NCBI GenBank assembly: GCA_047967505.1
Contig: CM106541.1
Source of the DNA: Dipteris shenzhenensis
Lineage: Eukaryota; Polypodiophyta; Polypodiopsida; Gleicheniales
Reading direction: 5' to 3' (one strand)
Length of the DNA stretch: 64,000 nt
The notes under the pieces were generated by a model. The model was given only the letters and a program-made list of their open reading frames with translations. It ran no database searches and was not told where the DNA came from. This document shows, piece after piece, positions 1-11,882 of this stretch (position 1 is the first letter of the stretch; every line of letters begins with the position of its first letter). The position numbers and the translations under genes are program-made.

Positions 1-1
1 T

Positions 2-1032
2 CTTATAGAGACATTTCATCGTGATGCATTTGAACGATGGATGTTAGAGTTGACCGATAGGGCAACAAAGGAGAAAATGCATGACCTCAAAGAAACATTG
101 GGAAACGGTTTGAGGATGTTGATAATGCTATGAAACCTATTTTATATGCGCTTAGGGCTTTGGACTCAAAGTTTCCAACAATCAGAAAAGCATGGATGCA
201 CTTTTGGAGTATTGAGCAAGCTCTTATTGAGGAATCCCCCTGCTCGCCCAGGCCAAGAGAATGAGAGAAGACCATTTAATGCTACAAAATGCAAGGAATT
301 GCGGCAATTGTTTAGGCCGTGATGGGAGCAAGCTCATAATCCATTGCATAGTGTTGGGTACCTTTTAGACCCCAAGTGGTGGAATATGAGGCCCGAAGAG
401 ATCCCAATTGTTATGCATGACTTTCATAAGGTGGTGCGACAGTATTATCCCCACAACCATGAGTTTTCAAAGTGTTGTAACGAGTTAGCCAAGTATCGAT
501 GCAAGGAGGGGTTGTTTTCATTGAGCGATGTTCAAGCATTGGCGAAAACTACATATGCTTGGAAATGGTGGATGATGAATGGTGGCACGTGTGAGCTTCT
601 ACGCCCAATTGCAATGAGGGTTCTTTTTGAGACACGCTCAAACTCAGGCTCAGAAAGAAACTAGAGTCATTGGAAGTACATTCATAGTACTTTACGAAAT
701 AGACTTCTAGAGGATAAGCTAAGAAGTCAGTGTACATCTATGCCAATCATCAAAATCTTGGAAACATTAGGAGATGTGGGATATGAGGAGAAAGTTCCAA
801 AATGGACCTACGATATCCTGCCTGATGCTATACAACCTGAAGCAGCAGTCCCATCGTTCCAGATTCCAAAACCCCAAGAAGAGATGAAACTGGAACTGAT
901 GGTGCAACATCTGAGGAGGATAGCGATGAGGAGGATGAATCTGATGAAGATGAAGGAAATAATATTCGCCTGCCACATGGGTCTGTAGATAAGGATATTG
1001 ATGACAAACATGATGAGGATAGTGACTCGTGA
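2..1032 (+). pseudogene. hAT-superfamily transposase, decayed C-terminal half
   Basis: The translation resembles the C-terminal catalytic and dimerisation part of hAT transposases. It shows a 'HSVGYLLDPKWW' block, a 'W-W ... G ... L-RPIAMRVL' block and 'SNSGSERN' followed by an 'IHSTLRNRL' helix, the usual hAT dimerisation order. An acidic Glu/Asp-rich tail ends at the TGA at 1030-1032. The frame breaks several times. It shifts near position 100 and again near 265, has a TGA near 319, and shifts near 880 before the acidic tail. An in-frame TAG at 662-664 sits where hAT proteins usually have the Trp of 'ERNW'. The 5' part lies outside the window. In hAT elements this protein dimerises and excises the element, but this copy cannot encode it. 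Family membership is inferred from motif order. Confidence 0.7.
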
Positions 1033-2116
<1,084 letters not shown>

Positions 2117-3039
2117 TCATGGTCCTCGATACAATTGTCCTAATCCCAACACCATGTACAATGCCATTGATAGTTGGGCATTACAAAGTGGACAAATTGA
2201 TCTAGTTGGCAAGTAATCTACTAGACAATAAAGATGAAATTTATGGCCGCAAGGCAAAGAGTAATAGCCAGTACAATTATCAACAAGCACTGGCATATTG
2301 GGCACAAGCAATTGTCTGGGCTATCGGAGGGAAGGGGTTCCATGGCATATGGTTGTGAGGATGGATGGCGACAAATAGCTAGCCGCACCTCCACGCTTGC
2401 ATCTTTGATTAGTGTTGCACGTGCTTCATGGGCCTCTTGCTGCAACCGCATGTTGAGGTCCTCCAAACTCTTCAATTGGGCACATAGAGCAATAATCTTG
2501 TTCTACAACTCTGGCTTGGTTCACAGTCTTTTAGTTTCTAGGCATTGGTCTTGCTCAAACCAAGCCACGTTCTCTTTGCGAAGTTGTGCCACTTGTTGCT
2601 CCAATGGGCCACATGCAACCTCCAATGCCCTGGACAATTGTGATTGGGTGATCGTCACTTCTGTATGACCATGCATACTCTTGTCCTTGTAAGAGGAGAA
2701 GTCCACCTATATACCCTTAATGAAGTGCGCATACAAGAATTTAGTGAAGTACATCACCACTTCATGATGGTGTGGGGGCTTTCCATATACCTCGATGTAG
2801 ATTTGCCTAGCATTTTGCCGAATCCGTTCGTCTTAGCAATTGGCTATCTTCCACATCTTGTGCTAGTCTAAAGCTTGGGTTGGGGTGCTTCCATCTCCCT
2901 CTGTTCTTCTGTGTCTCCTCGCGTGACTGCCTGAGGCTACCTCTTCATCTGCCTCTAAGGGCCAAATTGCTTGGAGCTCTTGTTTGGAGACCAGCTTGTT
3001 TACTTCTTTCCATTGCATGCCTGCAAAATCAATGGCCAT
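2117..3039 (-). pseudogene. RING-H2 finger protein with coiled coil, decayed
   Basis: Reading from an ATG at 3039 on the minus strand, the frame gives 'MAIDFAGMQWKEVNKL' and then a Glu/Gln-rich coiled-coil region ('QVAQLRKENVAWFEQD', 'LEDLNMRLQQEAHEARAT'). It ends in a RING-H2 domain: 'CPIC', then 'LPCGHKFHLYC' (C-x-H-x2-H-x2-C), then 'CPLC'. RING-H2 domains bind two zinc ions and usually recruit ubiquitin-conjugating enzymes, so an E3 ligase ancestor is the natural inference. The frame has at least five in-frame stops between the start and the RING, and a frameshift right after 'CPICQ', so it is a pseudogene. It follows a decayed kinase on the same strand, and the two could once have been one gene or one element. 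I do not recognise the precise family. Confidence 0.6.
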
Positions 3040-3692
3040 GGTGTTGATTGCTAGTTAGATACTTATTGACAATATCGTCAAACAAAATTTGAATTATTAA
3101 ACATACAGACCTCTAGGTTGAGCGTACACGGACGTACGTGCAATAGTCTTTGGCACATGCTCAGGCGTTGCGCTGGCAACCCTGCATAGCCACTCAAACA
3201 ACCATTGATGCTTGGCACGTTAAGCCTCCGCTTGCATCAATGGATGCTTGCTTGCTTGTGCGGAGGAGGAGTATCCTCTCCTTGTGACATTTTCAGATAG
3301 TGTAGTGAGGATAGTGTAGTTCGGATAGCACAATATAGATAAATGCTCAGAGTGCAGTATGCAAAGTCTACATGCATCAAATTCAACATTTGTGAGTTCA
3401 TCTTGTGCGAGATAGGACACAAGGTGCAAATGTCACGTGCAATATGCTCGATGAAAGATGAAGATGTTACATATGCTATGCAAAATGTACATGTTGCAAT
3501 CTTGGAGAAATGCTTTCAAATGTTGCAATCTTTACATAATATAAATGGCCGTACATCCACAATGTAAATGGCATCTTTTCAAATTATAAATGCTTTCAAG
3601 CCCAATAATTCTGTTTTTGAAAAAGAAGTTTATTACGATAAGTTTGACAGACACATGGTGTCCCAAAAATAGTACAAGGCAAAAAATGTGGC
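3040..3692. other. Spacer between RING and kinase pseudogenes
   Basis: No frame with recognisable motifs is visible. The ORFs here overlap each other on opposite strands and look random. Confidence 0.4.
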
Positions 3693-5209
3693 TTATGTTG
3701 CAAGCCTAAGGGCAAGAGTCATCTCTTCCACAAGCCTCATAGCCAATTCTCCCTCACATTCTACTCTCTCCAAGATATCACTGGTCTCTACGGGTGGCTT
3801 TCTCTGATCGGCAATGCGATGCATCATTTGTTCATGCACATGATGCTTAATGGCATTAATAACATGAGAGGGAGGCATTTTTCGATCATTCTCAAGATAA
3901 CCCCAGGCATCTTCAAAAAATTGAATCATCTCAACAACGATCCATCTCAGTGCATAGGTATCTACATGGCATGTCCTCTTTCCTGCAAACTCTCCCAGCA
4001 AAGTCAGCATCTGTCTCCAAATACTGCTTCTTCAGATGCTTGAATGCCTTTTGACTCTCTGAGAAGTCTATGGCCATCCCCCAATCTATGATGCCTACTC
4101 GACATCTAGACATTCCAACAAAATCCAATAAGATGTTGTCTGGGTGCAGGTCTGTGTGGATCCACCTTCCTACGTGTAGCCTTCCCAAACCATCCACAAG
4201 TGCATGGATGATATGGAGGAGATTCTCACAAAAGACATTGATTCGAGCAATATCTTCCTTCTCCAATGTAGCTTGGACTTCCCCGCTTTTTGTGACCATC
4301 AGATCTGCTCCTCCTCTTAGAACTAGTGGAAGTCGCGTGTGAACCTGCCCTAGTTCATTGGCAGAATTTGAAGGAACTGCAACAAGCTACCACCATTAAA
4401 GTATGGTGTGATGGTCCACAATGGCTCTTCTCGGGTTGCTGCGATCACACGTACAAGGACTGGGTGTAAAATGTGCATGAGTTGTTCTCTCCTTTCTTCT
4501 CATGTACGCGTTCCAATATTGCCCTTATACTTCTTTCTGGCATATTCCACGTGATATGGCAACCCTACAGCTCCTACCAACCGCACTTTAAAAACAATTC
4601 CATAGGATCCTAAGCTGATTTTCTCGCCAACTTGGATCTCCCTCTTTGTGACATAGGCCAAGATTGACACTCTATCTATGTTACTATAGCCACGTGTTGT
4701 GCCCTTTGAACCTCATCACCTCTCAATGGTTGAGAGGGTATAGAGGCTGGCTGCTCTTCACCTGCATCCAAGGACATAGCTTGCCCATAAGTTGTTGCAG
4801 CCTTCTTTTCCCAACTCTTAGTCACTATGAATGACGATCTGATGCAATGACCTTACTCTTGCACAAGAGTTTGATGTCTTCAAATTAACACAATCGACAA
4901 GTGTATGGGCCAAGCACAAGCACAAGAATAGGGTCTACATTGCATGCTTTGTTGAAGTAGGTCTCTACATTCCCAATAAAACTATCAACCCAAAGCATGG
5001 CATCTCTCCCATTGCAAACTGGTCTTAGCATCATCAAGAATCCTCCTCTTCATAGTGCTAACTCTCTCTAAACTAAATAGGGTTGATTCCATTTCACTCT
5101 CCTCCATGTTGCACACCCTAATAAAAAGGCATCCCGAATGCACTCTCTTGCGCTCGCCCTTACTTAGCTCTTCCCCTACTTTTTGCTTAGTGTCGACGGT
5201 TGAGGCCAT
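3693..5209 (-). pseudogene. Protein-kinase-like gene, decayed
   Basis: Minus-strand frames reconstruct most landmarks of a kinase domain. After an N-terminal segment starting at the ATG at 5209 comes a glycine-rich loop 'ISLGSYGIVFKV' (about 4600-4650). Next is 'VEYARKKYKG' in the position of the ATP-binding Lys region, a hinge-like 'WTITPYFNGGSLLQFL', the catalytic loop 'WIHTDLHPDNILLDF', the metal-binding loop 'IIDWGMA' and 'HVDTYALRWIVVEM' (subdomain IX). The loop reads HTDLHPDN rather than the usual HRDLKxxN, and DWG replaces DFG. In-frame stops near 4503 and 4365 and a frameshift near 4000 break it. About 100 residues follow the kinase core. The substrate and subfamily are unknown to me. 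The kinase call is solid, and its relation to the neighbouring RING pseudogene is inference. Confidence 0.65.
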
Positions 5210-5357
5210 GCTTGCGATTAGATCTTTTCATGTGTGTGCGGAAAGCTTTCTCGCTTGACACTAGCAAACAGCTGTAGTTGCCACACAATAGTGAGTAGGC
5301 ACGCATCTAACAATAACTCCCCCCCTATGCATTCTTATTTTTTTTAATTACATGAAA

Positions 5358-5499
5358 TGCAAATGATTCTTCCACAGCACGCATGCAACAAATGATTCTT
5401 TCACAGCACGCATGCAACAAATGATTCTGTCACTGCACACACGCAACAAATGATTCTTTCAATGCACACATGCAACAAATGATTCTTTCAATGCATTGC
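5358..5499. repeat. 29-bp minisatellite, about 5 copies
   Basis: Head-to-tail copies of a 29-bp unit containing 'caacaaatgattctttcac' and ending 'gcacacatg', with a few substitutions. The copies abut directly with no spacers, so it is a minisatellite and not a CRISPR array. Confidence 0.9.
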
Positions 5500-5735
5500 A
5501 ATATAATTTCTTAAAATTTTTGATTAAAAGCCCCCTCCCCCTTTATGTGGAGGGCCAAGGAAACCTAGCTCCAGCTCGTGGTTCCAACTAGCCCCCCCAT
5601 CCTATTCAAGTCGCGGGACCAGGAACCGCTTCCTGGAGCAGGCCCCTCGGCCAAGGCTTGGAGAGAGGAGGATTTTTACCTCTTCTCAATCCTCTGTTAG
5701 TGGAAAATGAAACTGACAGTTGGCATATATTTTGG

Positions 5736-6010
5736 GGCGGTAGTACTACCACCGATAGTTTAAGGGTTACCACCGATAGTTTAAGGGTTACCACCAATAG
5801 CAGTCGTACCACCGGTGGTAAGAAGCACAATACAGTCGATTGTGTTAATACTATCGGTGGTTATACTTAAACTACCGGCGGTAGTAAAATTTCCTGCAGT
5901 ATGGTTACTACTACTGCCGGTAATAATGTGTCACACTACCGACGGTCGTATACGAACTACTGCCGGTACCAAGATACTGCCGGTAGTGTTCCTGTTACCG
6001 CCGGTATGTA
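5736..6010. repeat. Cluster of CG-centred palindromes (ACTACCGNCGGTAGT type)
   Basis: Within 275 bp there are repeated dyads built on TACCGCCGGTA: 'accaccggtggt', 'actaccggcggtagt', 'actgccggta', 'ctaccgacggt', 'ttaccgccggta'. A 21-bp direct repeat occurs twice in tandem (5747-5767 and 5768-5788), and its inverted counterpart 'ctatcggtggtta' lies near 5850. The 380 bp between this cluster and the CACTA remnant are AT-rich and show no frame. Such arrays occur in the subterminal regions of CACTA elements, but that link is inference. Confidence 0.75.
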
Positions 6011-6390
6011 TCCAGTTTCTAGGTCAAGGCCACTTGATAGCATAAAGCCGTGATTGTAATTGTGAATGCGTGAAATACGTCATCACAACACGTAATCACA
6101 AGAAAATTCACGTGATTACGTGAATATGCAATCCTTGTTTAGAACTATCTACAATGGTCCCAATGCTACAATTAGGAGAGATAGCTGTGGTTTCTTTTCC
6201 ATTGACTCCACCAAACCCTAAACCAATGAAAGTGATACTTTTATTCTTCCATAGCATTGTGAACAGGTACACACTAATGAATTGATTAAAAGCTAATATC
6301 TTTGTTTTCAAACAAATGTTGGTAGATGTTCATATGTATATATTTTTATACTTGAGCATAAATGAATATAATTATTAGCACCTAATTTGT

Positions 6391-6696
6391 ATCTTCAACG
6401 TAGGTGGTCTTTCCTCGAGGGTCTTTTATCCAAATCGTTTGGATCCAAGATGGTGGTACGTGGTCCAAGTTGCTCCTCGAAGCAAACATATTTTTGAAAA
6501 TAGGAATGTGGATACGGAGATGCCGGCAAAAGATCCAAATAATGATGCCGATAGATTTAGGAAAGAGGATGATGATGACGATATGGGCCACGAAGAGGAT
6601 GAAGATGACGATATGGGCCATGAAGAAGGTGACTGTAACGGAGGAAGGTGGAGATCACGACTTTGGAAAAGAAGAGGGAGAACTAGAGGTCGGTGA
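6391..6696 (+). pseudogene. CACTA (En/Spm)-type transposon protein remnant with acidic tail
   Basis: The frame reads 'VGGLSSRVFYPNRLDPRWWYVVQVAPRSKH' (split here as VFYPNRLDPRWWYVVQV and APRSKH). This resembles the 'QVFY..DP....W.VV....PR' segment near the end of plant CACTA-associated proteins (the DUF4216 region). It then runs into a strongly acidic Asp/Glu-Met-Gly-His repeat ('DDDDDMGHEEDEDDDMGHEE'). It starts just after a TTCAACGTAG that could be a splice acceptor and stops at 6696. Only the last ~100 residues remain. The assignment rests on a short motif, so confidence is moderate. Confidence 0.45.
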
Positions 6697-7145
6697 ACTA
6701 GAAGATTAAGTCTTAGGTAGACATACAATAGAAGATGATGATCTCATGATGGTGTAGGTGACCAATTGTATGTAAACCTTGACATAGACATATTTGGCAT
6801 GCAAGACTTAGCTCAAGATGAAGCCGTCAATGTAAATGCTACTGATTCATAGTTTTGACATCGGCGAGACTTTTTATGTGTAATTCGTCCCCTATATTTT
6901 TATAGCGACATTTTGTACATTAATTTGTATGTTAAGTTCAATATCGATACATGAGTGTTTTGATCTCAATTTTAGTGTACATGCTCTTATATTTTTTATC
7001 TTTCAAATGATCAAACTTGTGGGCTAAAATTATTTTGGGACCCTTGGAAATGACGTTCTGTAAAAACGTCAGTATGGAAAATTATACCCAGAAGTAGGTG
7101 AAAGCATCGAAAAAAGTGTCGGTGCAAGGGTTGGTAGCAATCGAT

Positions 7146-7179
7146 ATATATGTCGATATACCCCTATACCGACATATAT
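7146..7179. repeat. Perfect-spaced hairpin, 15-bp arms
   Basis: The left arm 'atatatgtcgatata' (7146-7160) and right arm 'tataccgacatatat' (7165-7179) are inverted copies with one mismatch, separated by CCCC. The 'ccgac/gtcgg' core recurs several times between 7120 and 7200. Confidence 0.75.
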
Positions 7180-7694
7180 ACCAACTACCATACCGACTAC
7201 TATTTTGACGTCTACACCGAAACCTCTCTTGCCTACCAATCGTACTTGCACACGCGAAGCATGAGTAGACAACTTCTAAAAGAGGCCCGTGTCTTGTACC
7301 GAGAGTCTATGTTCAATCATGCAGAGTCTATGTTCAATCATGCAAAATCAAAGGTCTCTAATCAATCATATAAAGAGTGCTCTCTCAATGTTCAACCACA
7401 TTGAACCTGGTTGCTAGTACGGTAACAATGAAAGGCGTGTAATCCCGTTTCTGGTACTAGGAGCATGGATACTCGCATAAGTAGGAGCTCCATAATTCAT
7501 GGCAACGACTACGTCAAATCCTGTCTCCCACCAGTTTTGAGGAGAGAGAATTCCAATTTCCACAAGCTTTTTCGAGCGGGTGCTCCCTAGTATCACGCCG
7601 ATTTACATAGTCCTCCCTACAAGAACCATGCAAGTCAGAAACGCAGAAGCAGACAGATTACTCAGAAGAGCGACCCAATTGGGTCTGCTCAGGA

Positions 7695-7795
7695 TAGAGC
7701 TCAAACAAAGGAACCAAGCACCGATGAATGGTGCTGATGAATACTGTAGAGCTCAAACAAAGGAACCAAGCTCCGATGAATGGTGCTGATGAACG
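7695..7795. repeat. 52-bp tandem duplication
   Basis: Two adjacent copies (7695-7746 and 7747-7795) start 'tagagctcaaacaaaggaac' and differ at only a few positions. Confidence 0.9.
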
Positions 7796-9359
7796 GTATT
7801 CAGTCCGATAAAAAGAGGACTGATTCTTTTTCCAAAGGAACCCACAGAACTATGGGCTCTCAAAGGTGATGACGCTGGAACTCTCCGCTAAAGCTTCAAG
7901 AGCAATTATATGCATGCAAGCAGGTTGAGTTTTTTTTATTATATGCAAACTAGTAGTTTGATTTTTGCATTTTAACGCATTAGTTTTTTCAAATTATATG
8001 AATGTTAGTAGATTAGTAATTGCATCTTCGTAGGTTAATTTTTTACACTATATGCATGTTAATTCTTTATAGGTCAATTTTTTTGCTTTTAGTCTTATGC
8101 CATAAGTAGGTTTATAGGTCCATCTTTACAAAAGGGATGCTTCACAAGAAGGAGAGGTGCTTCCAAGGTTAGTCTTGGAATTACTTGGCTATCCTCCACC
8201 AAGGCATGCTTGTGGCACTCCCTAGAGAGGTGCTACCCAAGGTCAGTTTTAAAGCCAACCTTGGGGCCCTGAAAAAGTGCTATCTATGCAAAGGCAATGT
8301 ACAGACAGCCTAGGGACTGCAAAGTAGAAGGAAGTGTTTTTTTAAATAAAAAAAGTTAGAAGGAAGTGTTAACATCAGAGACTAGTAGCAGAAGAACTAG
8401 GTAAGCCACACACAAATAACAGTAGGAAAACCCGGCTCCAAAGGGACTGTAAAAGAGGTCTCTGTCAGACCGAACTGTAAGAGAGAATTTGTACAAAAAA
8501 CACACAAATAACAGTGGGCTTTATAGCAGGAAGAAAGGGCATATGAAGAGAGGAAGAAGCTGAGGAAAAGCATTGATTACAGAGATCGAATTCAGAGGTT
8601 TTCCCCCACACACACACAGGCCATCAGCTAGGAGGGAAATATGGCGACAGGAAATGAAAAGCAGTGTAGATGAGCTAGCAGCAGCAAACCACGTGACAAG
8701 TAGAGAGCCCTTGAAGGGCTGTTTGCAAAAACAAACCACGGAAGGAAGAACCCTCCGATGCGGGATCTGGAGAAGTATCAGAGAGAGGTGCGACAGCAAA
8801 ATAGGGCCTGGCAGAGGTGGTCGTGGAAGGAAGGTTACTGGATATTCTAGCGAGTCAAATGGCCAATGTCATGCTTGTAGCATTTGCCTGATTTTGTTCC
8901 CGTGATGATGTCCAGCTACGACTCTGCTTGGAGAGGCACTAATTTCCAGACAGCCCCAAATCCATTGCTTGCTCCGACATCGCTGTCCCAAATTAAGTTC
9001 CCCAAAAAACCAAGATCCTATTGGAAAGGTCACCTCCCCATCTGTAAGCCCCCAAATGAGGAGAGCATGGGGGAGGGAGCATTAGGGCAAGGTATACCCA
9101 GAGAAAGGGGACAGCCACTGTACGGATCGGTACGGGCTGCTGCAGGGCAGTGCACGGAAGGTGTGCAGGGTGCGCCAGGGTCCGGACAAGGGCTGTACAG
9201 AGGCGGAACAGTAGCAGCATGGAGTCGCACTGTTGCAGCAGGTATTGGGCAGGTCTATGGCCTGCAAGCAGGGCTGGCAGGTGGTGGGGTAGGCAGTCCA
9301 AAGGGGCTGGGCCCTGCATGGAACAAAGGGCCAGCAAAGGGCCCTAAATAGGGCTGGAT

Positions 9360-10072
9360 AAGGGGGCCTTGACCCCTATAAAAGGAGAGGCCCTGGGCCT
9401 CATTTTACATCCAACTATCCAGCAAGTTCAGGAGCAGACAGGAACAGCCAGAAGCCACTCCCTTGGGCCTCACACTGGGGGTAAGGAGAGTGGAAGGTGA
9501 GCTGCAGACTGAGTTCCCTAGAGGCTGGACCTTGGCTGTCTTCTAGGGCAGCAAGGTGTTGTGATCATCATATTCTCTGGAGCAGCCCTTTGACAGCAGA
9601 CAGGAGCAACAAGAAGGCAAGCCTTGGGCCTATCCACAGGAGGTGAAGGTGACCCTGAAGGAGTTGTAGACTGAGCTTGAGTGGTAGCCCACCTAGGCTG
9701 GTTTCCAGACAGCAAGGTGGAGAGGATCTTTCTGGACGGAAAGTCTACAGATGCTCGAGGTGGAGCACGCGGGCTCGAGTCTAGAGATAGCCAGTAGATA
9801 GGAGAAGTACCTTGTGGAAGATCAGAGGACCACGCCATTGGTGGAACTCTAGATCTATCTCTTTTGTATTGTGTCCATAGTTTTGGACGGAAATATATTA
9901 TTTTGGTGGTTTCTCTATCTGGCTGGTTCACTGTCTATTGATGAGTCTGCACATCTATTTTATGCACATAAGTTAAGAAGTTTGTGATTCCACATCCCAC
10001 ACGCACACTGTGTGAGCTCCTGGGCATTAGTCTTCCGCTGTGCGTACCCTTTGTTGGGTAATTTCTAACAAA
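9360..10072 (+). mobile_element. LTR-like block with TATA box and TAACA end
   Basis: A promoter-like 'cctataaaaggagaggccc' lies at about 9377. It is followed by a ~175-bp degenerate internal duplication (9432-9590 and 9597-9727, sharing 'agacaggagcaacaagaagg'-like and 'ggctgg...cagcaaggtg' phrases). The block closes with 'gggtaatttctaaca' at about 10072, the kind of end plant LTRs have. The upstream 'gtacgggctgctg' at about 9130 also occurs in the leader of the copia element near 61574. No partner LTR, target duplication or coding region was found, so this could be a solo LTR or a fragment. Confidence 0.3.
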
Positions 10073-11882
10073 TCCAGTGCTTGCTCTTACATTGTTATCC
10101 AAAAGAAATGAATCGATTCTTCACTAGTCAGAGAAGCCATATTTTGCCAGGAATGATTTAAAAACTTGAGCTTAGCAAAAAGCGGTGCGACAGCCACTAT
10201 TAAATAACATGCAATATGCAAAGCCATATGCCACTCCAAAAGTCTTGAAAAGAGAACACATTAATCTCTAGGAACAGAAACCGTTCAAACACTAAAATGC
10301 CAGGGAGAAGCCACTTAGTACAATCTATAACCTGTTCCTTACTAAATCACAGCTGAAATATGGATTGACTCTTGACAGATCAGTATAAAAACAAGACACC
10401 AACATAATAAAGCTATTAAGACTTGTTAAGTACATATACAGAACCTCAGTTCCTTTACGATACAACTCAGATAAATACTGTTTCATCAATTCCAACTACA
10501 AACTCGGATAAATACTGTTTCATCAACATTACTTTCAGTCCAATTCCCAGCTGCCATGCCAGTTCCACCCGAAGCTCACACTATTGCAACATTCTTCACT
10601 ATCAACAAGGGATTATGTATGACGTCCAAAATTCTTTGTAAGACCAACTGCGATCCATTGTGACATCAACAGCAATCTGCTTCAGCAGACGGTTCTCCAG
10701 ACTACTGGTCTTCCACGCCGCCAGTTTATTCGTCTGATCTCAACACTTTCGACATGAAAAATCTCTTTTGAAAAAGGGATTGCCACCGGTTTAATGTTTT
10801 GATTCGGAATCTGAATTACCAACATAACTGACCCCTTGAAACTTTGTACTTCTGTCATTCATCAGCTACACTGAACAGTTCGTACTCACCAAAGAAAGGT
10901 TATTATCCTCCTTGACAATAAAATCAGCAGATTCTGTTAGCTCAACTCTTCCCCATATACCCACTGCCTGCCAGATGCTTGCAGCCCTTCCTTGAACAAG
11001 TCGATTTTTGCACCCTCAAAATCACAGTCACACCCTCCTTCATCAAGCCCAAACTTTACTTCATGATCAAACAGTGATATAACACTAATGCATGCATAAC
11101 AGCACATCATATAGCTATCCCGATATGCATGCATGCACAAGTTAAATCTTAAATGCAGTGCAATGCTATGCTTCAACGAGGGGATTAAACAGCCTCATTT
11201 GAGAAAGCAAGTACAATACCACTTGGTGTTCTGCTGCTTCCATCAGAAGCCTCAAACCCAACCCTTAACCAAGGTCACCGAGCACACTGAGGAAAAATTT
11301 TGGAGACTAGACATGTTCTGAGGTTTGTCAATATCCTCTCCTCTGGCATGTGGGACCTCAGATCTCTACAGATACTGTGAGGTAACTTTCCAGAATCAAC
11401 TGAATCACCAGCATCGCATGCAAGCAACATTCATCTGGAAAAAAACACCGAGCGCAGATCATCTGGAAAAAAACACGGAGTGCAGATCTCTTCTCCAAAT
11501 GACTTTACTTCGGGACAGATCCTAGAGAGGAGGATCAACACTCTTGATGCAGGGATCTCACCAACACTTTCCATCCTTGTAAATATGTATGCAGCTTGCA
11601 TCACTGCGAGCCGACATAGGAGCAGAGGCATTGTGACAGTCATTACAAAGCTGCACATAATTTATGACGTGGAAGTGAAACTTCATGTGCATTTATGGTG
11701 GCCACCTTCTCCCATTGCCCACACATTGCATCTGTCCTTTCATTACCACATATTTCCTGTAATGAACAAGCACTTTCCACACCCTCTTTGAAAGAAACAA
11801 ACTCTCCGCTTTGCATTTATATTCTTCACTTTAGGAATGTTTCTTATTCCCCACCAGAACTCTATACATCAATCAGCCAAGT
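10073..11882. other. Gene-free stretch 3' of the PLS-class PPR gene
   Basis: No protein-like frame. It includes the probable 3' untranslated side of the minus-strand PPR gene and two small tandem repeats. One is a ~36-bp pair containing 'cggataaatactgtttcatc' at 10464-10534. The other is a 29-bp pair containing 'catctggaaaaaaacac' at 11430-11488. Confidence 0.45.

Larger units (their letters stand above)
6697..8880. other. Gene-free stretch with small duplications
   Basis: No recognisable gene. It contains a 15-bp-arm hairpin at 7146-7179, a 21-bp tandem pair with core 'gagtctatgttcaatcatgc' near 7301-7343, and a 52-bp tandem pair at 7695-7795. It also has a T-rich stretch at 7920-8090 with four loose copies of a 'tatatgcatgttagtag'-like phrase. 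Confidence 0.5.

Noticed and set aside
5358-5499. Regular 29-bp repeats suggesting a CRISPR array
   Set aside because: The copies abut directly with no spacers, and the genome is a plant nuclear one.
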